A stretch of 64,000 nt of DNA, from NCBI GenBank assembly GCA_022376515.1, contig WTXI01000079.1, forward strand, positions 88,803-152,802, read 5' to 3'. This stretch comes from Lactifluus volemus (Eukaryota; Basidiomycota; Agaricomycetes; Russulales; Russulaceae). A program made the translations under genes and the position numbers. Positions 46,180-56,900 of the stretch are shown one piece after another. Below the pieces are notes generated by a model, which worked only from the letters and a program-made list of their open reading frames with translations, made no database searches and had not been told where the DNA came from. The first letter of the stretch is position 1; each line of letters starts with the position of its first letter.

Positions 46180-47733
46180 ATGCCCCACAAACCACCGCAG
46201 TCAAAAAAGGCTTACGAGCCCACCCTTCCTTCCAATGTTGCTCCAACTGCTGTGGCAAAAGCCCATCCTTCACGTCGCAAGACCCGAAGCAAGACTACAC
46301 CTACAGTTGCCGATCCCATTGATGAACCCGATTCTCTGCATCCGGTAGCAGCGATGACTGGCTACTCAGATGCAGTCGCAGGAGAAGGTTTGCTTGTATC
46401 TGACCTCATATCTGACAAATAGCTGATTTGCTACCTGCAGAACCTGGTTTGAAAAGAAAGCGTGTCAAAACCTGGAAGGCTGTGGAAGCTGAGGCCTCTC
46501 TTCCCGACGATTGTATTGCTGTTCCAGGTGGGCCAGATTTTCAGTCTCGGAAGACATTTTCCCAGACTGACCTAGTGGCCTAGCCCCAGCTTCTCCTCCT
46601 AGAGGTAGTTCCCAACAACGATGGAAGGCGCGCGAGACTGTCGAGGAGGATGGCGACAGGCCCATGGGGCTCACCAATGTAGCAATAGGTCAGTAGAACG
46701 CAGTCCACCTTCAAATCCGGAGCGTGATATCATTCCCATTAGGGCCTGAACCTCCTGTCAAGCGTCCCATTCTGAGGAGCACTTCACCGCCCCATGAAAC
46801 TTTCAATATGGACGTCTCGTCAAGTTCTGACGGCTCTGCCATATCTACGATCAATCAAAAGCAAAAGAAACCCTCTCTACCATCTCCCCGAGGCCCTCCT
46901 CGACATCATCCACCTCTCCCACACAACCCCCCGCAACTAGGGCCAGACCAGGTCCCTACGCAAGGCGGTCAGTGACAAAGTCGAAGTCCTCAACCGAATC
47001 CTCCGTCTAGTCTCGGTGTAGTGTGCAATGACACTTGTGATTGCTCTCTTTTCACTGGATCAGAACTGGAGAAAGATGTTGATGTGGGAGGAAAGAAGAT
47101 ACTTGTAACCGATCTCAAGCACTTCTTTCAAAGAACTGCAGACGGCATGTGGACATGTAAGAAATGCGAGTAAGTTATAATTCATCGAATTGCTGGATTG
47201 GTTCTGATAATTGTCGTCGCTCGTGGTAGCCGTATGGCTAGGAACCACCCCAATGCAAAGCTCGCTAGCTACACATATGGTGCAAAAACATCTACTGGCG
47301 TCATTCGCAAGCACCTCAAGCACCATCGGGACAGCCACAAAAGTTGGTGCATAAAACACAATCAGCCAAATAAGACAAAGCACGGACAAAATGAGGCAAA
47401 GGCAAGTGAAGAAGACTCCAGTAAAGCCGTGTCGCCAGCCGCGAAGAAGCTGAAGTTCACTGATGAAAATTTCAAGAAGACCCTCATCGATTTCATAGTT
47501 GAAGATGATCAGGTCAGTCGCTGTTAGGCTACCCCAGTGTTTTCAATTGCTATAAGATTACTTTATTTCTAGAGCTTGAACGTGGTCAAGTGAAGAGGGT
47601 TCAGGGACTTGCTGCTGCTGCTTCGACCAGACCTCAAAGAGTCGGACATTCCGAAATGGACTAAGATCCATGAATTGGTCATCAAAACATGGAAGAAATA
47701 CATGAAAGTCTTGAAAAATAATCTAGCGGTAAG
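46180..47733 (+). pseudogene. hAT-type transposase gene, 5' part only, with stops (BED zinc finger)
   Basis: The region reads as the N-terminal half of a hAT transposase-like protein. Exons separated by short introns encode a basic, Pro-rich leader (RRKTRSKTTPT, PGLKRKRVKTWKAVEAEASL), then AVSDKVEVLNRILRLVS, ELEKDVDVGGKKILVTDLK, and a BED-like zinc finger: MWTCKKCE ... GVIRKHLKHHRDSH. A helical block follows that is typical of hAT proteins (FRDLLLLLRPDLKESDIPKW, TWKKYMKVLKNNLA). The frame is damaged: a frameshift/stop lies near 46930-46975, and a TGA near 47591 interrupts LNVVK-FRDLL. At 47734 an LTR begins, so the catalytic half is missing. Either the Gypsy insertion cut it off, or the rest was lost earlier. 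Confidence 0.65.
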
Positions 47734-48324
47734 TGTTACGGTTTGGCACGTGATCTGCTTATGTATTGGCCCCACGTGACTGTGGGTATATCTTTTTCGC
47801 TTTGTTCCGAGACAATCTACGATACGGATCTTCGGATCTTTTCATGTACGATACAGATCTCTGGATCTTTCTGAAGTACCTCCGTAGATCTCCGTAGTTT
47901 CCCCGTTCGATCTACGATATATTATTTAGGAGGCCTGTGACATGCCTGGGACTCTATGACTCAGCATCACACCCTAGGAGTATATAAACCGGTCCGTTGT
48001 AGCTTGTCTCCTTAGACTTCGCTTCGTCTGCAATCAGACTAGTTGAACCCTCTTCCCTTCTTGTCCCCTCAAGTCAGACCTCCTGACCGTTGTCATCCAA
48101 GACTTAGTCTCGTCTTGTGATTGCCCTTGACCTCTTCTTTGACAATACAGTAGAGTGCATCCATCAGCGCGACGCTCTCCTCTATAGTAAAGCCAAGGGA
48201 AGAACTTGTGTGATCCTTGTCGTGCTGAGGCTTAGTGCCATGCTCAGCCCTTCTCGATCACTGCCACAGCACCGTCATGCGCCAAGGCCCCTCTGAGCCT
48301 TGACAAAAGCGAAGTCTCCTAACA
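47734..48324 (+). repeat. 5' LTR of the older Gypsy element
   Basis: Begins TGTTACGG, the same eight bases as the LTRs at 53419 and 62662, and probably ends CTCCTAACA at 48324. A TATA box (TATATAAA, 47981-47988) lies in the middle, with C/T-rich transcribed sequence after it. No second copy is seen in the window because the element is truncated, so the right end is inferred from the TG...CA rule. Confidence 0.7.
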
Positions 48325-48673
48325 ACCCTAAAACCCTATAAGACCTCAGTTGGTCTTCAAGCCACCCAAGTCGACCCTCCACTTGTGAAGAGGCTACGTG
48401 CCCTTATAAGTGAAGGAAGAGGAAGAACCCCGTCGTATCGTCGCACCCAGAGAAAGAACCCTGTGCCCTACCGAGACCCCAGCCACCCTTAGTCATCATA
48501 CCACGTATAAGGAAACCCCTTCGACTCCCCAGAGAACCCATCACTCCCGTTCCCCCTCCTACCTTTGACCTCCGAGCCCTACTTCGAGGACCACCGTACA
48601 CCACCCACGCCTTCCACGAGTTTATACCAGGGAAGAAGGTACACTACACCCACATCCACGCCCTTCAGCACGA

Positions 48674-49515
48674 GTGTTTCTGCAAGGAAGACCGTTGCTG
48701 GTACCACACCAAAAGATAGATCCCTCGCACGCACCCGATCACCTGGAAAGACCACAAGCACCTGAAAGGACTCCCCTCTTAAACAGGGCCAACCTCAGAC
48801 CCTACCTCTTTAACCGCCGCTTGCGAAGCCAACCAAGAGACCTTATCTTCCACATCCGCCTAGAACTCGAGTGGGTTCATACCGACCTACTCCTCTTCGC
48901 CTCCCTACGTGAAGAAGAACCAGAACTCGTCACCTTCTTCGAAAACACCATCCACCTCCTCGAACAGTATCGCTTCTTCCTCCAACATATCCTCGAATAC
49001 AACAGAGCCGACGTCACCATCGACTGAGGACACCACCACTCTCGTCGACGAGACTATTATAGAACTCTTTGATGTTGAAGAGAGCATCGACTTACTCCTC
49101 ATCCACCTCTCCACACACCCAGACCCGGAAGGGGTCATTGCCTTTGCAGTAGGAATCCTTATCCATCGCAGGGAAAACCTCACACAACGTCTCGACCACC
49201 TAACCCAAACCCCTATGAACGAGTAGACCCCCAGTCTCTGACAGAAAACGAAGAGGAGATCCGTCTCGAAACCAGCCAACAAATCCAGGATCTACAAGAA
49301 GAAGTAGACCGCCTCCGTTTCATCCAATCTACCCTCGACGAGCTCGCCGATATCGCTCGAGAGATCGAGTTTATCGAACAATATATCAGGGAATATCCGC
49401 AGTTTGCCCCACACCACCAACCCAAGCTCAACGCCTACCGCTACTATAAAGTTGCGCTACTGGTACTATTAGGAGTACCAGAAGCAGTGGCAGTCCAAGC
49501 AACACGTCCTTAAAC
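48674..49515 (+). pseudogene. Pre-Gag coiled-coil region of the older Gypsy element, frames shifted
   Basis: Several overlapping frames in this stretch encode Leu/Glu-rich helical sequence: LRPYLFNRRLRSQPRDLIFH and EWVHTDLLLFASLREEEPEL in one, SIDLLLIHLSTHPDPEG in another, and EEIRLETSQQIQDLQEEVDR ... LDELADIAREIEFIEQYIRE in a third. They read like one former coiled-coil reading frame broken by small indels. Their place, between the LTR and the Gag module, suggests an extra protein or an N-terminal part of Gag that ordinary Gypsy elements lack. It is too damaged to define a start. Confidence 0.5.
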
Positions 49516-50967
49516 GCCCCTATCCCTGATAATAACCATTGGACTTATATCCCTATTCGAATCGGAGACGGCCTACCTGCACACGTAAAAGGCAGTGCCC
49601 AGTGGGTCTTAATCAGACCAGACGTTGGAAGGGGAGCCTACCAGGTTACCACCCGTGACGGACGAGGAAATCTACTCAACGACTTTTGCGAGTTCATAAA
49701 CAATTCCTGGTATCTAATTGAACCAGATCCCGAAGGAAACATCTTCCGAACCCGCTCAGGGAACCTCTTACAACCCATACATTGCTCTACAGCAGGCTTA
49801 GGCTACTGGAGAGAAACCGACAGAGAACACCCCGCATACCGATCCCCCAGACCACCGGGAAGATTCGGCGTCTCAAACTCAAACTCGTCTGACTCCGAGG
49901 CCAAAGAAGAACCTCCAGCCTCTCCACAACAGCAACCAAACCCCCTCGCGGACGATACTCTTGCCGCCGCTACCAGTGCCATTGTCACTTTACAAGGAAC
50001 CCATCCCCTCACTCCCGAGCAGCCACCAGCCATGGCACAACAAATATCCTCACAAGTTTACGACCTCTACCAGCGTGGAGGAAGTCTCCTTCCCCCATTA
50101 CTCTCTTCCCAAGCCGCTCCTGGTACCCCTAGTGGGCTACCCCCCATCCCAGTCGCAGCCGCCTCTTCCTCTAGCCAAAGGACAGTTCAGGCGGGGAGTA
50201 CCATCACCGCCGCTACTACTCCTGCCAACCCGGGGACTGGAGGACTGAAAGGGCTGGCCCCTTCAATCTTCTACAGAGATAGGAATCGCAGCGACCTCTT
50301 CCTAAAAGAATTCAAGCAGTGGAAACTCATAAACCGGAACAGCGATGAAATGAACAACCCATTTAATCGGGTTCTCATGGCCCTCAGCTATATCAAAGGA
50401 GAGAAGGTCAATGACTGGCAAGAAGAGCAGTTGACAAAACTAGAAGGCACCACACACCCGCACAACGACAATGCCATCTGGACCGAATTCGAGCAGGCAT
50501 TCAAGGATGCCTTTACCGACTCAAATAAGAAACAACGCGCCTATGAGAAACTCAAAGACCATAAAATGGTTAATGACGATGTCGATACATATATTGCAGG
50601 CTTCAAAACTTTGGTCAAACAAGCTGGATGGTCGCGGAATGATGCCGGGACGATGGACCTGTTCCAGGCAGGACTGAAACATGAATTAAAGAAAGCTATC
50701 CTCAACCAAGAAACCTGGCCTACCACCCTGGATCAGTGGGAGCGGGACGCCAGAAATCAGAACAATCGGCATAAGGCCAGGGTGGCCCTCCTAGGGCAGC
50801 GATCAGGCCAGTCAAGCCGACCAACCCTGACTCAGGAACAGCTGAGAAGGGGGATGGGACTGCCTCCGAGGCCCCCGCAACCCAGAAGGGACCCTTTTGC
50901 CATGGATGTCGACACTGCCCATACCGAAGCTAATCTGGCAACCCGTGCTCAGCGGGAGAAATTCTGA
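49516..50967 (+). CDS. Gag of the older Gypsy element, with pre-Gag module
   Basis: One frame is open from about 49450 to the TGA at 50965-50967, although its first ATG is at 50032. The part before that ATG is protein-like (WVLIRPDVGRGAYQVTTRDG, NDFCEFINNSWYLIEPDPEG). It shares CEFINN-x-WY with the same position in the second Gypsy element. From 50032 a standard retrotransposon Gag follows: LAPSIFYRDRNRSDLFLKEF, NPFNRVLMALSYIKGEKVND, WTEFEQAFKDAFTDSNK, and the capsid C-terminal part to RRGMGLPPRPPQPRR. The stop replaces a codon just before the zinc knuckle, which continues in frame as CMGCGQFGHFVKNC (C-x2-C-x4-H-x4-C) at about 50983-51387. Confidence 0.72.
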   Translation, partial: APIPDNNHWTYIPIRIGDGLPAHVKGSAQWVLIRPDVGRGAYQVTTRDGRGNLLNDFCEFINNSWYLIEPDPEGNIFRTRSGNLLQPIHCSTAGLGYWRETDREHPAYRSPRPPGRFGVSNSNSSDSEAKEEPPASPQQQPNPLADDTLAAATSAIVTLQGTHPLTPEQPPAMAQQISSQVYDLYQRGGSLLPPLLSSQAAPGTPSGLPPIPVAAASSSSQRTVQAGSTITAATTPANPGTGGLKGLAPSIFYRDRNRSDLFLKEFKQWKLINRNSDEMNNPFNRVLMALSYIKGEKVNDWQEEQLTKLEGTTHPHNDNAIWTEFEQAFKDAFTDSNKKQRAYEKLKDHKMVNDDVDTYIAGFKTLVKQAGWSRNDAGTMDLFQAGLKHELKKAILNQETWPTTLDQWERDARNQNNRHKARVALLGQRSGQSSRPTLTQEQLRRGMGLPPRPPQPRRDPFAMDVDTAHTEANLATRAQREKF

Positions 50968-50982
50968 AAAGAAGGCCGATGC

Positions 50983-51387
50983 ATGGGATGTGGGCAGTTT
51001 GGCCACTTCGTCAAAAACTGCCCCAAAGGACAACCCTCTAGACGCTTTCCCCAGACCACTAGAGGGGGACAGCAAAGCGGGCAGCAGCCTGGAAGCAGGC
51101 CATCCTACGCCCAGCCCAGAACTCGCTCAGGGAACTGGCGCCAACCCCCTCCGGCATACGTACCACGACCCCCACCATATGCTATGGCGAGTGGTCATGA
51201 CAACCAAGAAACCCCCGCTCGAGACCCCCCTCTTATCGACCTGCTCCCCTCCTCGGAAGACCCCACACCCACCATTAGTCCTGGGGCCCCGGCGGAGGTA
51301 GCGCAACACCTTCAACGGATGAACCAGGAGGAACGGGAAAGGGTGTGGGATGAGTTACAGAAAGAGGATGGGGAGGATTTTCTGTAG
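50983..51387 (+). pseudogene. Gag zinc knuckle and Pro-rich tail, cut off by an in-frame TGA
   Basis: This continues the Gag frame after the TGA at 50965-50967. It holds the zinc knuckle CMGCGQFGHFVKNC, then a Pro/Gln/Arg-rich stretch with PPAYVPRPPP and a helical end (VAQHLQRMNQEERERVWDEL). Without readthrough it would not be made as part of Gag. Confidence 0.7.
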
Positions 51388-51467
51388 GCTCCTGTCCGCC
51401 AACCTGGCATGGAGCAGAACAACCACGCATCTTATTTGTACGACACCAAGGCATTAAGTCAATCAAC

Positions 51468-53339
51468 ATGCCTTTTATCTTTCGATCAATGCGTGGAACG
51501 GTTGGAGAAGCAGCCCTTGTCGATAGTGGGGCAAGTGAGAACTTTATTGATCAGCGAACGGTAGAGTGGTGGGGGATTGCCACCCGTCAACTCCCAATAC
51601 CGGTGCAAGTCACCAATGTGGACGGAACACACAACCGGAGCGGTGCAGTTACACGATATGCCGTGCTCCATGTCACCCGGGGAAACAAGAGCGAAGAACT
51701 GCTATTCCTCGTTGCAAACCTAGGGAAAGACCGAATAATCTTTGGCTTCACCTGGCTTAAGGCCTTCAACCCAAAAATCGATTGGACAAACATGACTTGG
51801 GACGACCTCCCTATTGAGGTGGCCACGCGTGCGGTCACCAGGGCTCGCTTCTTAGGGGTAGAGGACCATGCTAGACAACGACTCCGGCAAGCTGACGTCA
51901 AGCGGGAAAACAGCCGCAAAATGTTGGCCCACCTGAAGCTCCGGCTGCAGGACGACAAATTAACGGCGAGCCAGAAGAAGGATCTAGAGGACAAGCACCC
52001 CGAACTACAGCAGTGGGCAGAGTACTTCCCAGAATGGCCCAACGGAGTCTCTAAGATATCCGAACCACGGGTCATACCTCCTATGGGGCTGAACAGGACC
52101 TCCGTAGCCACGGAATGGGCCATTAAAGCACCACGACCACAAGGAGACCCCTTGTTATGGACCGACACGAGTTTGCTGACTCATACTATTCATTTTCGGA
52201 CTGATGACTCATTTCTGCTGACTCCTTGCTTATGCGAATGGACTGCCGATCGCTTTGTTTCAGATCGCTTATTTGTCTTCTCTCACGATACAGCCTCGCA
52301 CAGCACCGTACAGCCGCAAGTAACAGTCACATGCACAGGATGACTCGCTGATTCCTGAAACATGTTTCAAACCCTGAAAGCTGTACGAAGGTCACAGCCC
52401 CTACGGCTGTGTACATAGCCTCGATTCTTCTCTATATAAACTCTGTACTTCTGCCCTAGAGACCTTAAGTCTCAGTTTTGTTTCGCAATCCAAGTCTTCT
52501 ATCTATTAGAACCTTGCTTGCCCAGAAGCATCAGACCTGAGAGAACCCTCTTGACATCACGATTATCAACTTCTTGACACTTTGGTCTCACCCTGAGCCC
52601 AAAGCCCTTGACCTCTGAAACGCTCTTGACTTAGTCGTTTACTAAGTCTCATCTCTATCGAACCTTTGATCTTGACTTGCACGTCTTGCAAGTCTAGTTC
52701 TTGACTTCACAAATGAACGTACACTTCGTACAAAGGTCCCACTTGGAACCTTAACACCCCTCCTTACCCGTGGAATACAAGCGTCACTGGAGGGTCTTCT
52801 CTGAAGAATTGTCCCATCGTTTTCCCCCTGCTCGGGTGGACGACCATGAAATCAAGCTAAAGGAAGGGGCCCCTACCACGATAAAAAGCAAAACCTACCC
52901 TCTCAGTCCCGCAAAGATGGAGGCGGCACGCAAATGGATTGAGGAAAACAAACGATTGGGCTACATTGAGAAAGGGGACTCACCTTGGGCAACCCCATTC
53001 TTCTTCGTGAAGAAACAAGATGGCTCCCTTTGCCCAGTCCAGGACTACCGGAAGATCAATAAATGGACCATACCTGACGTCTACCCACTCCTGCGCATCG
53101 AGACTATCCTGGAACAGTTGGAAGGAAAGCAACTCTTCACTACCCTCGACATTCGTTGGGGTTACAATAACATCTGGATCAAAGCAGAGGACCGTTGGAA
53201 GGCCGCCTTTATCACCCCTTTTGGCTTGTATCTCCCCAATGTAATGCCCTTCGGCCTTCGAAATGCGCCGGGGACCTTCCAACGCTGCATGCATACCGTC
53301 TTCCGTGACCAGGTAGTCAAACTACAATGTATCGAATGA
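51468..53339 (+). pseudogene. Pol of the older Gypsy element: protease and partial RT, interrupted
   Basis: The protease frame starts near 51468 and contains ALVDSGASENFID, the Gypsy aspartic-protease active site, followed by the usual IIFGFTWLKAFNPKIDW. Near 52173 the frame runs into an LTR-like block and resumes at about 52757 with YKRHWRVFSEELSHRFPPAR, DDHEIKLKEGAP, SPWATPFFFVKKQDGSL and TIPDVYPLLRIETILEQLEG. It then gives the RT fingers/palm start DIRWGYNNIWIK, where Arg-Trp replaces the usual Arg-x-Gly, and FGLRNAPGTFQRCMHTVFRD. It stops shortly after, before the DD motif. No RNase H or integrase remains. Confidence 0.8.
52174..52756. repeat. Solo-LTR-like insertion inside pol
   Basis: About 580 bp of non-coding DNA splits the Gypsy pol frame. 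It starts TGCTGACTC, ends CCTTAACA, contains TATATAAA at 52433-52440, and has the C/T-rich transcribed-region look of the other LTRs here. I found no matching 5-bp duplication (GAGTT on the left, CCCCT on the right), so the limits may be off by some bases. Strand cannot be fixed with confidence; the TATA box suggests plus. Confidence 0.6.
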
Positions 53340-53413
53340 ATCACTCAGCGAAGCCATACAATGTATTGACTTGATCGGGCCAGCATGCCCGCTAGTCATC
53401 CAGCGGACATACC

Positions 53414-53418
53414 ATATT
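53414..53418. repeat. Target-site duplication ATATT (left)
   Basis: ATATT precedes the TG of the left LTR and recurs at 61197-61201 after the CA of the right LTR. Confidence 0.93.
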
Positions 53419-53933
53419 TGTTACGGCTCGACTAGGGCCGGGTCCCAACTAGGGTTCTGGTTGTTCTGGTCTCTCCTAAGACCTGGGCTCAGGGACACTT
53501 CAAGTGTCGACGCGCTGAGACCTGTGGTGTTGTAGCACAACCACCAAGCTTCGATGACCCTATTAGGGCGTATAGGAGGGTAAGAGAAGAGAGGGAAGAG
53601 GAGAGGAGGAGTTCTGTCTTTCTGGAGAGTGAAACAAGTCGATTTGAGTCAAAGCCGAAGCTGGGGTACAAGCTACCAGCGGAGGCCTACTTATACAGTT
53701 TATGCTAATTGTTCTACCAGACTAGGGTGGACAATAGGCATAAGGTCAAGAACAATAACGAACGCGAACAATAGAGACTCGAGACAATAACACTGGACAA
53801 AACAGGACAGACAATAGGGAGTCAGAACAATAGAATCAGTCAGCACAATAAGAGTCATGTGGAAGGGACGTCATCAGGATGAGTAAGCGTGTGTAGGAAG
53901 CATAAGGTCCGACTTGTCCTGCATTCCGTAACA
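53419..53933 (-). repeat. Gypsy chromovirus 3' LTR (515 bp)
   Basis: TGTTACGG...CCGTAACA, with perfectly inverted eight-base ends. It appears identical to the right LTR except for one C/T difference in the first eight bases (TGTTACGG against TGTTATGG at 60682). Several ACAATA-type words (GGACAATAGG, GAACAATA) recur near one end. The minus-strand sequence adjoining it (about 53934-53950) reads TAGAGAGGGGGTAT, the polypurine tract. Confidence 0.94.
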
Positions 53934-53969
53934 ATACCCCCTCTCTAGAAGGCAGTCCCACCTGCCACC

Positions 53970-56900
53970 TTAGTCAGTTTTACGTCGTGACTGGGACGGG
54001 CCGGGTACACAGGTGTCCAAGACTTCCATCTGCTTGCGCTTCTTCTTGATCTCCTCTGCAGTGCCATCCAAAAGGCATCCCCCACCGTGCCATCTGTGGT
54101 TTTCAGGGACGCGACACACTCCAAGCCCTGGCATACAGGAGAAGTGAGGGAAGGGGCAGCCGTCGCTGTCGTGAGTCATCATCCTCTCGTGGAAACGGCA
54201 ATGTTTCAGTTCTCTACGCGGCGTAGAGTCATTTGGAAAATCGAATCTCTGAAGACCTCCGGAATCGAGTCCCAGGCGATCAAGTCCGTGTGGGTGAAGA
54301 GTAAGGCGCGCTCGTGGCTCCATATCCCGATCTCTCTGCTGAGGACCCCCGGGATTACCGTCCCTCTGGTCGAGCCAATATTCGGTGGTTCCGTAGGTGG
54401 GGAACGCTTGAATGGCTTCGTCCTGCGTGCTAACTGGGGTCGTCTGGGTACCAACGCTACGGGTCTGAGGGGGCGGATCCGGGACCCAACCGTCTGTCTG
54501 CGCCGCCACGACAGCGGGGGTCGTGGGGGCACGAAGGAGGTTGATCTGCAGCCTGCCTTCGTCGTCTTCTTCAAACCATTCTTCTTCAGGGGTCTCTGGT
54601 CTAGCGAAGTCACCCAGCCTTTGGGCAACCATGGTGCTACGGCCGTCAGTGAAGATGCGGGTGCGTCTCTGGGTTCCGGGGTGGTCCCTTCTCCACTTGA
54701 AGTCGAAAAGGCAGTGAAGACACTGTCGGGTATCCTCGTAGTACTTATAGGGATTGTAAGGCCACTCGTAATTGTTTTCTCGCCCCACTGGCCAGTCATA
54801 CGGGATCCCCAGGCACACCAGGCGGACTTGACGGTAGTCAACTATGAAGGAGCCGGGGGAGGTGCGATGCTCTCGTTTGGGATCGAAGAAGTCTGCGTCT
54901 GCCCGGGAAGCTTGGAAAATTTGCGGGAGGGTGAGTTCAAGGTTTGCGGATTGAATTTCCTCCCAAGTGTAAGGGAGCGAGGTGACGGGGGCGTTAGTAA
55001 TGGGAAGCGCAGATGGCCTCCCGACAGAAGTGTTTGTGCTGGCTATGATGGGCGTAGGTGATGTGGATCTGTCGTTTGAGGAAGAACTCGCGGAAGTGAG
55101 GGGTGACGAAGGGGGGTTCGTCAGGCTCTTGGAAGAGGAAGCGAAGCTGCATTGTCTGCTGTCCATCCTCCCCCGTCTTATTATAATCTTCCTCGTCTTT
55201 GTTGGGTTTTGTTTGTGAAATTCTTCCACCAGGTCGTCCGCGTGTACCTGGTCAGCTGGTTCCCAGGTGTTGTGGGCGTGGGGGTACCCTTCCCACTTCA
55301 GGAAGTACTCGAGGCGCCCTTTGCCACCCCTTTTTCGCCTGGAGTCCAACACCTGTTCGACCTCGTATTCTTCCTCACCTTCTATTACGTCCGGGGCTGG
55401 TTCCGAGAAGGCCTGCCCATTTTCTTCCGTCTCCTTATATGGTGATAGAAGGGACGCATGGAAGACCGGGTGGACACGTTTTTGACGCCACTGATCCGGG
55501 AGTTTCAGTTTGAAAACCACCGGGTTGATCACCTGGACCACTGGGAATGGGCCGTATCTTTTTGGAGCTAACTTGGCGAAGGGATGCGACGTTTTGAGGT
55601 TCTTCCCGTCTAGCCAAACTTGGTCTCCTTCCTTGAAAGGTTCATATGCTCGTCTGCCCTTCTTTCGCACATTCCGCTTCTGGAGGAGATCTTGCGCCCT
55701 TTGGATCGCTTGATGCGCTTGGTTACGTTTCTCCATCAGATAGTCTTTGCGCCGTTCTACTGCTGGCATTTTCCCTTCTTTTTTGGTTTGCCATACCGCG
55801 GGTGTGTGTCCCATGAGTAAGTCGAACGGGGTTTGTTTTGTTGTTTCATTGATCCACGAGTTGTGGACGAACTGGGCTAAAGGCAACCAGCTAACCCAGT
55901 CGTTCTGTTGGAAGTTTCCATAGACGCGCAGGTATTGTTCTAGCCATTGGTTCGTTCGTTCCGATTGGCCATCGGTCTGGGGGTGGTATGCCGTACTGAT
56001 GTTCTGGTCGATTCCCAATTGTTTGCATAGTTCCTTCGTCCACTTTGACGCGAAGCGCGGGTCGCGGTCCGAAATTACCCGCCTCGGAGGGCCGTAGTGG
56101 GGGAACACCTCTTTGGCGTAACACCTCGCGATCCCCTCGCTGTCGATGGTTTTGTTACAGGGGATAAAGAACGCAGCCTTGCTACAATCATGGTCGGTGA
56201 TGGTTAGAATGCTATCGTAGCCTTGCGACTCTGGGAGGTCTGTGATCAGATCTAGGGCGATCGTCGAATATGGGGCATAACTTTGCTTCGGGGGAATGGG
56301 CACCAAGGGGACTTTAGGTCTGGTTGTGCCACTCTTGGTGCTTTGGCAAGTTGCACACCCTTGCACGTATCTGATGACAAACGTTCTCATCGTGGGCCAC
56401 CAGTAGTCTTTGGCGATCATGGACCAAGTTCTCATGATCCCTGGGTGCCCTGCTGTTTTGTGATCGTGGTACATTTGCAGGATGCTTCGATGCACTGCGG
56501 GGTCTTCCGGGACCGCCAATCGGTCGTGGTGATACCACTTGGTCCCAAAGCGTGTTTTGTGCCTTCGCACCCCCTCCGTTTTCGTCCACTCTTCTAGCTG
56601 TTGCTGGTGTCTTTCTTGAGCGCGCTCCACTTCCTGTTCCAGTGATTGCTCTTCCGTGAAGAGGCGTACGAAGAGTTCCGGAGGCAAGACTAACACGTCT
56701 TCATGGTCATTCTCCCCTTGGTCACATCCTGGTCGTCGTGACAATGGGTCGGCCTTGTTAGTCTTCCCTGGTCGATGTACGATTTTCATGTTATACTCCG
56801 CCATTTTAGGGATATAACGTGCCACCCGCCGACTGATTTTGTGCGCCTCCCGGTAGTATTGAAGGTTGGCGTGGTCACTGACGACGGTGATGACATGTGG

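Larger units (their letters stand above)
47734..53413 (+). mobile_element. Older Gypsy-type retrotransposon, truncated and nested
   Basis: A plus-strand element with a 5' LTR, pre-Gag, Gag, zinc knuckle, protease and the N-terminal part of reverse transcriptase. It inserted into the hAT pseudogene. The RT breaks off soon after ..FGLRNAPGTFQRCM (about 53312), before its catalytic DD; integrase, chromodomain and 3' LTR are absent. A solo-LTR-like block (52174-52756) interrupts pol. Gag contains an in-frame stop before the zinc knuckle, and several upstream frames are shifted. It is therefore dead, in contrast to the intact element beginning at 53419. Bases 53313-53413 after the break are of unknown origin. 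Confidence 0.82.

Noticed and set aside
52174..52756. Reading the pol interruption as an intron of the older Gypsy element
   Set aside because: At about 580 bp it is ten times longer than the introns here, has TG...CA ends and an internal TATA box, and lacks convincing GT-AG borders at the frame junctions.
54087..55061. 324-codon plus-strand frame
   Set aside because: It is antisense to the C-terminal extension of the chromovirus Pol, has no motifs, and ends without context; the Pol frame is far longer and continuous with known domains.
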